Shown here: piece by piece, positions 1-6,017 of the stretch
How the letters are laid out: each line of letters begins with the position of its first letter
Numbering within the stretch: position 1 is the stretch's first letter
Source of the DNA: Comamonadaceae bacterium
Lineage (GTDB): Bacteria; Pseudomonadota; Gammaproteobacteria; Burkholderiales; Burkholderiaceae_C
Length of the DNA: 7,990 bases
Assembly (NCBI GenBank): GCA_947460065.1
Contig: CANHGF010000097.1
Location: 1 to 7,990, forward strand
Direction: 5' to 3'
Notes under the pieces: model-generated
The model's input: only the letters and a program-made list of their open reading frames with translations
The model's database searches: none
What the model was told of the DNA's origin: nothing
Translations under genes and position numbers: made by a program

Positions 1-436
1 AATGTCGCATCAGTGCGCTGCCTGGGCGCTCATCGGACAGGTCGCCCCCCAGGCCGAGGAGTGCGTCGATGGCCAGGTCAAATTGTTCGGGCGCTTGTTC
101 CTGGATGTGCAAACCCGCCTGCAGTGCGCGTTGCCTTGCCACTCGGGCGTCGGCCGGCGCCTTGTCCGTGGCCAGCCAGCTCAAGCTGATGTGCCAGCCC
201 CAGCGCTGCAGCTGCAGCGCCGCCTCAAAGCCGTCGCCACCGTTGTTGCCGGGTCCACAGGCGATCCACGCATGCCGGCCATGCGGCGCCAGCGCCTGCG
301 CCAGCCTGGCCACCGACAGGCCGGCGCGCTGCATCAGGGTCTGCGGCGCCAGGCCGGCCTGGCTCAGGCTTTCGAGCTGGCGGCTGGCGGCAATGCCGTG
401 CAGGGGCCAGCTGATGTTGGCACTGATGCGTTGCAT
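1..436 (-). CDS. nnr: NAD(P)H-hydrate epimerase domain of Nnr/YjeF-family repair enzyme, 3' truncated by window edge
   Basis: The minus strand reads open from an ATG at 436-434 to the window edge, giving 145 codons of the N-terminus. The product matches the YjeF_N domain: LMQRAG at residues 34-39, the glycine-rich GPGNNGGDGF at 61-70 and IDALLG at 123-128 (D124 is the conserved acidic position). This domain epimerises R- and S-NAD(P)HX, the damaged hydrated cofactors. In most proteobacteria it is fused to a C-terminal ADP-dependent dehydratase; that half would lie beyond position 1, so whether this protein is bifunctional cannot be seen. The gene starts 19 nt after the amidase stop and has no clear Shine-Dalgarno, so it is probably cotranscribed with the amidase. 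The family call is firm from the motifs; the exact start is less certain. Confidence 0.88.
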   Translation of the reverse strand, partial: MQRISANISWPLHGIAASRQLESLSQAGLAPQTLMQRAGLSVARLAQALAPHGRHAWIACGPGNNGGDGFEAALQLQRWGWHISLSWLATDKAPADARVARQRALQAGLHIQEQAPEQFDLAIDALLGLGGDLSDERPGSALMRH

Positions 437-455
437 GGCGGCCCAGCCCGGCGCC

Positions 456-1823
456 TTAGCGCGGCCGGCCGGTCGGCCTGCCTGCCGAGGCCAGCGCTGC
501 TTCAATTTGCAGGGCCAGTTGCAGCAGCACATCGTCGTGCATGGCGCCGTGCCAGAGCATCAGCCCGACCGGCAGCGCGCCCGCTTCATGGCAGGGCAGG
601 GAGATGGCGCAGCCGTCGAGCATATTGACCACCGATGTGTTGCGCAGCAGCAGCGCATTGGTTTTGAAGAAATGCGCATCGTCGCTCTCGAGCGCGGCCA
701 TCGGCGGGGCCAGCATCGGCACGGTCGGTGAGAGTACGGCGTCGAAAGGGGTCAGCTTTTGCCGCATCCGCTCTATCCAGGCTCCGCGCGCTGCCACCAG
801 GTCCAGGTAGTCGGCAGCGCTCATCTGGGCGCCGCGCAACATGCGCTGAGCCACCCTTGGGTCGTAGCGCTGGCCCTGCTCGGCCAGCAGCTTGCGGTGC
901 CAAGCATGGCTTTCGGCGGCCGAAAAGCCGCCGCCGGCGTTCATGGGTCCCAACTCGGCAATCTCGCTCATTTCCAATTGTTGGATGTGTGCGCCGGCCT
1001 CGCTCAGGATGCGCAAGCTCGCTTCGAAGGCGGCCGCCACCGCTGGCTCCATGTCGTCGAGCATCCAGGTGCGTGCCACCGCCAACTGCGCGCCGCGCAG
1101 GCTGCGGCCGGTGCGCTGTACCTGCCGGGCGGCCAGTACCTCATGGACAACGACGGCATCGCGCACCGAGCGAGTGATGGCCCCAACGGTATCGAGCGTG
1201 GTCGAAAGCGGTATCGCCCCGGTGGTGGGCACCAGACGGGCTGTGCTCTTGAAGCCAACCAGCCCGCACAGCGCAGCCGGGATACGCAGCGAGCCGCCGG
1301 TGTCCGAGCCCAGACCGGCCACAGCCGCGCCCAGGGCGACCGATACGGCCGCGCCCGATGAGGAGCCACCAGGGATGCGTTCGACCTGCGGATCGCTTGG
1401 GTTGACCGGCGTGCCGTAATGCGGGTTGATGCCCACACCCGAAAAGGCGAATTCGGTCATGTTGGTTCGCCCGGCGATCAGGCCGCCGGCGGCCCGCAGA
1501 CGGGCCACGGCTGGGCAGTCGGCCGTGGCCGGTGCTGCGCCGCCAAGGACCACAGACCCGGCCAGGGTGCGCTGGCCGGCCACGTTAAAGAGGTCTTTGA
1601 TCGACACCGGCATGCCGGCCAGAGGCAAGTTGTCTAGGCCGGCGTCCTGAGACGGATGGCTCAATGCCCGCTCAAGTTCGGCTTGGGGCGAGAGCAGATA
1701 GGCGTGCCGGGCTGGCCGCTCAGTGCTCGCTTGCAGCGCCTGTTCGAGCAGCTGCGGCCGCTGGCTCTGGCCGCTGGCCAGCGCCTGGCGCAATTGCTGC
1801 AAGTCGGGGATGGGGTCGGGCAT
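456..1823 (-). CDS. Amidase-signature family hydrolase (AS family, substrate unknown)
   Basis: A 455-residue protein with the full amidase-signature core. SIKD places the catalytic lysine at K76, GGSSSG at 152-157 gives the cis-serine S154, and SDTGGSLRIPA at 173-183 gives the nucleophile S178. The 24-residue spacing between the two serines is as in characterised family members, so the Ser-cisSer-Lys triad looks intact. The family hydrolyses carboxamide C-N bonds; members include GatA, malonamidase, fatty acid amide hydrolase and AtzE-like enzymes. No gatB or gatC is nearby, so a GatA role in tRNA amidation is not supported. No signal peptide or membrane segment is seen, so it is probably cytoplasmic. 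The ATG at 1823-1821 is preceded by AGGAG (1838-1834 on this strand), which supports this start. It is divergent from rpsB and upstream of nnr. The substrate cannot be assigned from sequence. Confidence 0.9.
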   Translation of the reverse strand: MPDPIPDLQQLRQALASGQSQRPQLLEQALQASTERPARHAYLLSPQAELERALSHPSQDAGLDNLPLAGMPVSIKDLFNVAGQRTLAGSVVLGGAAPATADCPAVARLRAAGGLIAGRTNMTEFAFSGVGINPHYGTPVNPSDPQVERIPGGSSSGAAVSVALGAAVAGLGSDTGGSLRIPAALCGLVGFKSTARLVPTTGAIPLSTTLDTVGAITRSVRDAVVVHEVLAARQVQRTGRSLRGAQLAVARTWMLDDMEPAVAAAFEASLRILSEAGAHIQQLEMSEIAELGPMNAGGGFSAAESHAWHRKLLAEQGQRYDPRVAQRMLRGAQMSAADYLDLVAARGAWIERMRQKLTPFDAVLSPTVPMLAPPMAALESDDAHFFKTNALLLRNTSVVNMLDGCAISLPCHEAGALPVGLMLWHGAMHDDVLLQLALQIEAALASAGRPTGRPR

Positions 1824-1873
1824 GGTGGCTGCACTCCTGGGTTCAGGTCTGACCCTGGGGGCCGACCGTGAGG

Positions 1874-1882
1874 TGGTATACT
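1874..1882 (+). promoter_or_regulatory. Candidate extended -10 promoter of rpsB
   Basis: TGGTATACT fits an extended -10 (TGn followed by TATACT, five of six matches to TATAAT). No good -35 lies 16-18 bp upstream, which is common for extended -10 promoters. Transcription would begin near 1888-1890 and give a 5' leader of about 137 nt before rpsB. The core GTATAC (1876-1881) is palindromic, so the minus strand carries TATACC in the same place, and a shared bidirectional -10 also driving the amidase is conceivable. A weaker alternative for rpsB is TTGGAC (1917-1922) with ACTAAT (1941-1946), spaced 18 bp. Confidence 0.45.
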
Positions 1883-1910
1883 CGAAAAGTTTTGTCGCGC
1901 TCGAAAAGTT
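1881..1910 (+). repeat. Pair of exact 11-bp direct repeats in the rpsB upstream region
   Basis: CTCGAAAAGTT occurs at 1881-1891 and again at 1900-1910, 19 bp start to start, in an otherwise GC-rich window. The first copy overlaps the predicted -10 end and transcription start. The spacing is roughly two helical turns, as expected for a tandem protein-binding site or phased A-tracts. If transcription starts further downstream, the pair could act as an AT-rich upstream activating element. The repeats are directly visible; any function is inference. Confidence 0.6.
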
Positions 1911-1913
1911 CTT

Positions 1914-1931
1914 GTTTTGGACGTTTTGGCA
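1914..1931 (+). repeat. 9-bp imperfect tandem repeat
   Basis: GTTTTGGAC (1914-1922) is followed directly by GTTTTGGCA (1923-1931); the first seven bases are identical. It continues the T/A-rich tract begun by the CTCGAAAAGTT pair. It may be part of the same regulatory element, or a small duplication by slippage. Confidence 0.45.
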
Positions 1932-1950
1932 GCGAACAGGACTAATCGCG

Positions 1951-2002
1951 AATCAGCCACTGACGAGGTGTCTTCAGGAGTTCCTGGAGGCGGGCGCTGA
2001 TT
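1951..2002 (+). promoter_or_regulatory. Structured rpsB 5' leader, candidate S2 autoregulatory RNA
   Basis: Two nested helices can form. The outer stem pairs AATCAGC (1951-1957) perfectly with GCTGATT (1996-2002). The inner hairpin pairs 1970-1978 with 1983-1991 (nine pairs including two G-U) around the tetraloop AGTT. Between them is an asymmetric internal loop, 12 nt on the 5' side and 4 nt on the 3' side. The structure ends 14 nt before the rpsB Shine-Dalgarno AGGAG at 2017-2021. In E. coli, ribosomal protein S2 represses rpsB-tsf through the rpsB 5' untranslated region, so a structured leader is expected here. Homology of this fold to the known S2 leader was not tested. Confidence 0.5.
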
Positions 2003-2026
2003 TTAGACCCAACCTTAGGAGTAACT

Positions 2027-2770
2027 ATGTCGACAAGCATGCGTGAAATGCTGGAAGCCGGCGTCCATTTCGGACACCAGACGCGCTTCTGGAACCCCAA
2101 GATGGCCCCCTTCATTTTCGGCCATCGCAACCGCATTCACATCATCAACCTGGAAAAAACGCTGCCCCTGTTTCAGGACGCATGCAAGTTTGCCCGCCAG
2201 TTGGCCGCCAACCGCGGCACGATTTTGATGGTGGGTACCAAGCGTCAGGCCCGCGAGATTCTCTCCACCGAAGCCCGCCGCGCCGGTGTGCCCTTTGTGG
2301 ACCAGCGCTGGCTCGGCGGCATGCTGACCAACTTCAAAACCGTCAAGTCCTCGATCAAGCGCCTGAAGGAAATGAAGGCTCAGCAGGAAGCCGGCCTTGA
2401 TGCGATCAGCAAGAAGGAGCAGCTGACTTTCACGCGCGAAATCGAGAAGCTCGAGAAGGACATCGGCGGCATTCAGGACATGGTCAGCCTGCCCGATGCG
2501 ATCTTCGTGATCGACGTCGGCTTCCACAAAATTGCGGTGGCCGAAGCCAAGAAGCTGGGCATTCCCCTGATCGGCGTGGTCGATTCCAACCATTCGCCCG
2601 AAGGCATCGACTATGTGATCCCCGGCAATGACGATTCGGCCAAGGCTGTGGCCTTGTATGCCCGTGGCATCGCCGACGCGATCCTCGAAGGCCGCGCCAA
2701 TGCAGTCACCGACATCGTCAAGGCCGCTGAGGGCGACGACGAATTCGTCGAGGTTGAAAACGCAGCCTGA
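2027..2770 (+). CDS. rpsB: Small ribosomal subunit protein S2 (uS2)
   Basis: A 247-residue S2 protein, close to the usual bacterial length of about 240. It begins with the S2 signature [16 protein letters not shown] (5-20), then FWNPKM (21-26), HIINLEKT (38-45), [13 protein letters not shown] (94-106), a charged helical segment around 107-145 that is the coiled-coil protrusion of the family, and the second signature [20 protein letters not shown] (155-174). S2 joins the 30S subunit late, near the head-body junction, and helps S1 bind. ATG 2027 is preceded by TTAGGAG (2015-2021) with a 5-nt gap; Met5 at 2039 lacks a ribosome-binding site. It is the first gene of the rightward cluster. Its leader is a candidate autoregulatory structure and it is followed by an intrinsic terminator. 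Confidence 0.98.
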   Translation: MSTSMREMLEAGVHFGHQTRFWNPKMAPFIFGHRNRIHIINLEKTLPLFQDACKFARQLAANRGTILMVGTKRQAREILSTEARRAGVPFVDQRWLGGMLTNFKTVKSSIKRLKEMKAQQEAGLDAISKKEQLTFTREIEKLEKDIGGIQDMVSLPDAIFVIDVGFHKIAVAEAKKLGIPLIGVVDSNHSPEGIDYVIPGNDDSAKAVALYARGIADAILEGRANAVTDIVKAAEGDDEFVEVENAA

Positions 2771-2794
2771 CCAGGGCGAATGCCCGCTGCACAC

Positions 2795-2818
2795 AGGGGC
2801 TCGCGTAGCCCCTTTTTT
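2795..2818 (+). terminator. Intrinsic terminator or attenuator between rpsB and tsf
   Basis: GGGGCT (2796-2801) pairs with AGCCCC (2807-2812) around the 5-nt loop CGCGT, extended by an A-U pair (2795/2813), and a run of six T follows (2813-2818). This is a textbook Rho-independent terminator 25 nt after the rpsB stop. tsf has no obvious promoter of its own and follows within 70 nt, so it most likely works as a partial terminator that makes rpsB mRNA more abundant than rpsB-tsf mRNA. Confidence 0.85.
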
Positions 2819-2830
2819 ACAAGTTTTGGG

Positions 2831-2852
2831 TTTCTGCCCGGGTGGGCAAAGA
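2831..2852 (+). other. Hairpin in the tsf leader
   Basis: TGCCC (2835-2839) pairs with GGGCA (2844-2848) around the loop GGGT. After a C/A mismatch, three further pairs (2831-2833 with 2850-2852) extend the stem. No T-run follows, so it is not a terminator. It lies 21 nt before the tsf Shine-Dalgarno and could protect the 5' end of processed tsf mRNA or modulate tsf translation. Function is unknown. Confidence 0.35.
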
Positions 2853-2873
2853 CCTGTGGAAATCAAAGTCCTT

Positions 2874-2878
2874 AGGAG
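2874..2878 (+). promoter_or_regulatory. Shine-Dalgarno of tsf, decides the start
   Basis: AGGAG lies 8 nt before ATG 2887. The reading frame is open further upstream to a GTG at 2842, but that codon has no ribosome-binding site and would add 15 residues absent from the EF-Ts family. The context CCTTAGGAG is identical to that at rpsB (2013-2021). Confidence 0.85.
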
Positions 2879-2886
2879 ATCAGAAC

Positions 2887-3774
2887 ATGGCAATCACCGC
2901 AAGCATGGTCGCTGAACTGCGCGCCAAGACCGATGCCCCCATGATGGAGTGCAAAAAAGCCCTGACCGAGGCCAATGGCGACATGCCCAAGGCCGAAGAG
3001 TTGCTGCGCGTCAAGCTCGGCAGCAAGGCCGGCAAGGCCGCCTCGCGCGTTACTGCCGAAGGCGTGGTGGCGGTCCACATGGCCGCCGGCGTTGGCGCCC
3101 TGGTGGAAGTCAACTGCGAGACCGATTTCGTCACCAAGAACGACAGCTTCCTGGCTCTGACCCAGGCGGTTGCCGAAGGCATTGCCAAGGGCAACCCGGC
3201 CGATGTTGCTGCGGTGGGCGCCTTGCCTTTCTCGCTCGACGGCTTTGGCCCCACCATCGAAGACGTGCGCAAGGGCCTGATCGGCAAGATCGGCGAAAAC
3301 ATGTCGGTCCGCCGCTTCAAGCGCTTTGCCTCTGGCAGCAAGCTGGCCACCTATTTGCACGGCACCCGCATCGGTGTGGTGGTGGAGTTCGAGGGTGACG
3401 AGGCCGCCGCCAAGGACGTGGCTATGCATGTGGCCGCGATGAAGCCGGTGTCTCTGACCAGCGCTGACGTGCCCGCAGAGCTGATCGAGCGCGAGCGTTC
3501 TGTAGCAACGGCCAAGGCCGCCGAGTCGGGCAAGCCGGCTGAGATCGCCGCCAAGATGATCGAAGGCTCAGTGCAGAAATACCTTAAAGAGGTGTCGCTG
3601 TTCAATCAGCCCTTCGTCAAGAACGACAAGCAGACTGTCGAGCAAATGCTCAAGGAAAAGGGTACGACGGTCAAAGGCTTTACCCTTTACGTGGTGGGCG
3701 AGGGCATCGAGAAGAAGGTTGACGACTTCGCCGCCGAGGTCGCGGCCCAGGTGGCCGCAGCCAAGGGCGCTTGA
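2887..3774 (+). CDS. tsf: Translation elongation factor Ts
   Basis: A 295-residue EF-Ts, slightly longer than the 283 of E. coli. It is the guanine-nucleotide exchange factor that releases GDP from EF-Tu. The N-terminal UBA-like domain covers about residues 1-55, with the first signature [16 protein letters not shown] (11-26). The core domain holds [13 protein letters not shown] (73-85); its TDFV (79-82) contacts the EF-Tu nucleotide-binding region in the known complex. Later landmarks are [14 protein letters not shown] in the second core half and a C-terminal [13 protein letters not shown] segment. The start at ATG 2887 gives [11 protein letters not shown], matching the family N-terminus, with AGGAG 8 nt upstream. 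It probably depends on read-through of the terminator after rpsB, which would couple it to S2 supply. Confidence 0.98.
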   Translation: MAITASMVAELRAKTDAPMMECKKALTEANGDMPKAEELLRVKLGSKAGKAASRVTAEGVVAVHMAAGVGALVEVNCETDFVTKNDSFLALTQAVAEGIAKGNPADVAAVGALPFSLDGFGPTIEDVRKGLIGKIGENMSVRRFKRFASGSKLATYLHGTRIGVVVEFEGDEAAAKDVAMHVAAMKPVSLTSADVPAELIERERSVATAKAAESGKPAEIAAKMIEGSVQKYLKEVSLFNQPFVKNDKQTVEQMLKEKGTTVKGFTLYVVGEGIEKKVDDFAAEVAAQVAAAKGA

Positions 3775-3798
3775 TCGCCAGGAGTCAGGCGCTAAACT
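3771..3798 (+). promoter_or_regulatory. Possible promoter between tsf and pyrH
   Basis: TTGATC (3771-3776, four of six to the -35 consensus) and TAAACT (3793-3798, four of six to the -10) are 16 bp apart. Transcription would begin near 3805, leaving a leader of under 20 nt before pyrH. The -35 overlaps the tsf stop. It could make pyrH and downstream genes independent of the terminator after rpsB. Both boxes are imperfect. Confidence 0.3.
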
Positions 3799-3821
3799 TC
3801 GTCAAAACTCGCGGGACATCC

Positions 3822-4532
3822 ATGCCAGCCTACAAGCGCATCTTGCTCAAATTGTCTGGTGAGGCCCTCATGGGCGATGATGCCTTTGGCATCAACCGGG
3901 CCACCATTGTTCGAATGGTCGAAGAGGTGGCCGAAGTCACCCGACTGGGCGTGCAGGTGGCGGTGGTCATCGGCGGTGGCAATATTTTCCGCGGCGTTGC
4001 TGGGGGCTCGGTGGGCATGGACCGCGCCACGGCCGATTACATGGGCATGCTCGCCACAGTGATGAACTCGCTGGCTCTGGCCGACACCATGGACAAGGCG
4101 GGCCTGACGGCCCGCGTGATGTCGGCCATCGCCATTGAGCAGGTGGTCGAGCCTTATGTGCGCCCCAAGGCCTTGCAGTATCTGGAAGAGGGCAAGGTGG
4201 TTATTTTTGCCGCCGGCACCGGCAACCCCTTCTTCACCACCGACACGGCCGCGGCCCTGCGTGGTGCTGAAATCGGCGCTGAGATCGTGCTCAAGGCCAC
4301 CAAGGTCGACGGGGTCTACACCGCCGATCCCAAAAAGGACCCGACCGCGACCCGCTTCGCCTCCATCACCTTTGACGAGGCCATGGGCCGCAATCTCGAG
4401 GTGATGGACGCCACCGCTTTTGCCCTGTGCCGCGACCAGAAACTGCCGGTCAAGGTGTTTTCCATCTTCAAGAGCGGCGCGCTCAGGCGCGTGGTGCTCG
4501 GCGAGGATGAAGGCACCTTGGTGCATGTCTGA
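3822..4532 (+). CDS. pyrH: UMP kinase
   Basis: A 236-residue bacterial UMP kinase of the amino-acid-kinase fold. It phosphorylates UMP to UDP with ATP in pyrimidine nucleotide synthesis; family members are hexamers, allosterically activated by GTP and inhibited by UTP. Visible landmarks are [12 protein letters not shown] (5-16), [11 protein letters not shown] (48-58), [15 protein letters not shown] (72-86), [14 protein letters not shown] (131-144, UMP and phosphate binding), [13 protein letters not shown] (158-170, ATP site) and the C-terminal [19 protein letters not shown] 3822 gives the family N-terminus; the frame is open back to a TTG at 3771, but those 17 residues do not fit. The only ribosome-binding candidate is a weak GGGA at 3813-3816. 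It starts 47 nt after tsf ends. Confidence 0.97.
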   Translation: MPAYKRILLKLSGEALMGDDAFGINRATIVRMVEEVAEVTRLGVQVAVVIGGGNIFRGVAGGSVGMDRATADYMGMLATVMNSLALADTMDKAGLTARVMSAIAIEQVVEPYVRPKALQYLEEGKVVIFAAGTGNPFFTTDTAAALRGAEIGAEIVLKATKVDGVYTADPKKDPTATRFASITFDEAMGRNLEVMDATAFALCRDQKLPVKVFSIFKSGALRRVVLGEDEGTLVHV

Positions 4533-4565
4533 CCGTTTCCTTTCTCCTTCATTGCAGCCCACATC

Positions 4566-5126
4566 ATGAGCATTCAGGACACCAAGAACAACGCTGAGCA
4601 GAAGATGCAGCAGTCCATCGAGGCCTTCAAGAACAGCCTGACCAAGGTTCGCACCGGCCGTGCCAATCCCGGCCTGCTCGATACCGTGCAGGTCGACTAT
4701 TACGGCTCGATGGTGCCGATCAGTCAGGTGGCCAATGTGTCTTTGCTCGATGCGCGCACCATCAGTGTGGCGCCTTGGGAAAAGGGCATGGGTGCCAAGA
4801 TTGAGAAAGCCATCCGTGACTCAGACCTGGGGCTCAACCCGGCTTCGCAGGGCGACCTGATCCGGGTGCCGATGCCGCCGATGACCGAAGAGCGCCGCAA
4901 GGAACTCACCAAGGTGGTCAAGGGCGAGGGCGAGCATGCCAAGATTGCCATCCGCAATCTGCGCCGCGACGCCAACGACGGCGTCAAGAAGCTGGTCAAG
5001 GACAAGCAGGCCTCGGAAGACGACGAACGGCGCGCCCAGGACGACATTCAAAAATTCACCGACCGCTACATTGCCGAGGTGGACAAGTTGGTGGCGTCCA
5101 AAGAGCAGGACATCATGGCGGTCTGA
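4566..5126 (+). CDS. frr: Ribosome recycling factor
   Basis: A 186-residue RRF (E. coli 185). Together with EF-G it splits the post-termination 70S complex. The protein shows the helical-bundle domain with [13 protein letters not shown] (27-39), [17 protein letters not shown] (43-59), the domain II stretch ISVAPWEKG (66-74), [24 protein letters not shown] (91-114) and the basic [13 protein letters not shown] (127-139), all at family positions. The ATG 4566 start is set by alignment to the family N-terminus, because no Shine-Dalgarno is visible: the 33 nt after pyrH are pyrimidine-rich (CCGTTTCCTTTCTCC) and end in CCCACATC. Translation may therefore depend on coupling to pyrH or on an unstructured leader. 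The stop codon lies in the loop of a hairpin. Confidence 0.97.
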   Translation: MSIQDTKNNAEQKMQQSIEAFKNSLTKVRTGRANPGLLDTVQVDYYGSMVPISQVANVSLLDARTISVAPWEKGMGAKIEKAIRDSDLGLNPASQGDLIRVPMPPMTEERRKELTKVVKGEGEHAKIAIRNLRRDANDGVKKLVKDKQASEDDERRAQDDIQKFTDRYIAEVDKLVASKEQDIMAV

Positions 5127-5134
5127 GGACCGCC
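5117..5134 (+). other. Perfect 7-bp hairpin over the frr stop codon
   Basis: GGCGGTC (5117-5123) pairs perfectly with GACCGCC (5128-5134) around the tetraloop TGAG, whose first three bases are the frr stop codon. No T-run follows, so it is not an intrinsic terminator. The 3' arm lies in the short frr-cdsA gap, ending 13 nt before the cdsA ATG. It could slow ribosomes at the stop, affect coupling to cdsA, or mark an mRNA processing site. It coincides with the place where uppS is normally found. Confidence 0.55.
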
Positions 5135-5147
5135 TGAACATCACCCC

Positions 5148-6017
5148 ATGTTACGGCAGCGCATCATCACTGCCGTGCTCATGCTGGCGGTCTTTCTGCC
5201 CGCCCTTTTCAATTCAAGTCCCTGGCCTTTTGCGGCCCTGAGTCTGGTGCTGCTGGCCGCGGGTGCCTGGGAATGGGGTCGGCTCAACCAACTCCATGGC
5301 CTTGCCGCCTGGCTTTTGGGCTTGGCCTGCCTGCTGGCTGGCGTCTCGTCTTGGTGGGCTGGCTGGCTGCTGCTCGATCTCAGTGTGGCCTGGAGCCTGG
5401 CGGCGCTGGTCTGGGTGCTGGGCGGTAGCTGGCTGCTGGCTCGGGGTGTGCCGGCCTGGCCTGGCTTGCCGCGCTGGCTGCGCCTGCTGCTGGGTCTGCT
5501 GCTGTTGTGGACCGCCTGGCTGGCGGTGGCGCAGGCCCGGATGTTAGGCATCAATTTTTTACTGTCGGTGCTGACCCTGGTCTGGATGGCCGATGTCGCC
5601 GCTTATTTTGCAGGCAGGGCTTGGGGCGGGCGCTGGATTGCGCGCAAGTTGGCGCCGCAGGTCAGTCCCGGCAAGAGCTGGGAAGGCGCTATCGGTGGGG
5701 CGCTCGGCGTGTTGATCCTGGGCCTGATTTGGTCGGCGGTCGAATCGCGCCTGCAGTTGCCGGTGCCCCAGCGCAGCTTGCAAGGCCAGTTGCTGGCGCA
5801 ACACGGGCCCACGGTGATGGTGCTGGCGCTGGTGTTTTTGTCGGCGATGAGCGTGGTCGGTGACCTGCTGGAGTCGCTGCTCAAGCGCAGCGCGGGTGTC
5901 AAGGATTCGAGCGGCCTGCTGCCGGGCCACGGCGGGGTGCTTGATCGGGTCGATGCCCTGCTGCCGGTGTTGCCGCTGGCGATGATGTTGGTGGCTTTTT
6001 CAAGGTTCAGCGCATGA
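5148..6017 (+). CDS. cdsA: Phosphatidate cytidylyltransferase (CDP-diglyceride synthetase)
   Basis: A 289-residue integral membrane enzyme that makes CDP-diacylglycerol from phosphatidate and CTP, the precursor of all major phospholipids. The CdsA signature is complete near the C-terminus: K246-R247, K252-D253, HGG at 261-263 and DRVD at 266-269. Upstream landmarks are WMADVAAYFAGR (146-157) and the polar loop SPGKSWEG (173-180). Hydrophobic stretches at about 7-22, 27-41, 52-66, 70-98, 110-130, 134-155, 181-198, 221-238 and 268-284 indicate seven to nine membrane segments. It starts 21 nt after frr, where uppS normally intervenes, and has no close ribosome-binding site; the nearest, TGAGGA at 5124-5129, is distant and inside a hairpin. 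It overlaps dxr by ATGA. Confidence 0.96.
   Translation: MLRQRIITAVLMLAVFLPALFNSSPWPFAALSLVLLAAGAWEWGRLNQLHGLAAWLLGLACLLAGVSSWWAGWLLLDLSVAWSLAALVWVLGGSWLLARGVPAWPGLPRWLRLLLGLLLLWTAWLAVAQARMLGINFLLSVLTLVWMADVAAYFAGRAWGGRWIARKLAPQVSPGKSWEGAIGGALGVLILGLIWSAVESRLQLPVPQRSLQGQLLAQHGPTVMVLALVFLSAMSVVGDLLESLLKRSAGVKDSSGLLPGHGGVLDRVDALLPVLPLAMMLVAFSRFSA

Noticed and set aside
2..1361. Long plus-strand open frames at 2-628, 69-731 and 759-1361
   Set aside because: They lie antisense to nnr and the amidase, whose minus-strand products carry clear family motifs. The plus-strand products are rich in Arg, Ala, Gln and Cys without recognisable domains, as expected of GC-rich shadow frames.
2842..2886. GTG start for tsf adding 15 residues
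   Set aside because: No ribosome-binding site precedes it. ATG 2887 has AGGAG at 8 nt and gives the conserved EF-Ts N-terminus.
2015..2893. 292-codon minus-strand open frame opposite rpsB
   Set aside because: It is the antisense of a certain rpsB gene and its product is a His, Gly and Asp-rich shadow with no family signature. The same applies to minus-strand frames at 2872-3429, 3792-4562 and 5603-6475.
3771..3821. TTG start for pyrH overlapping the tsf stop
   Set aside because: The extra 17 residues do not resemble UMP kinases, and ATG 3822 gives the expected [12 protein letters not shown] placement.
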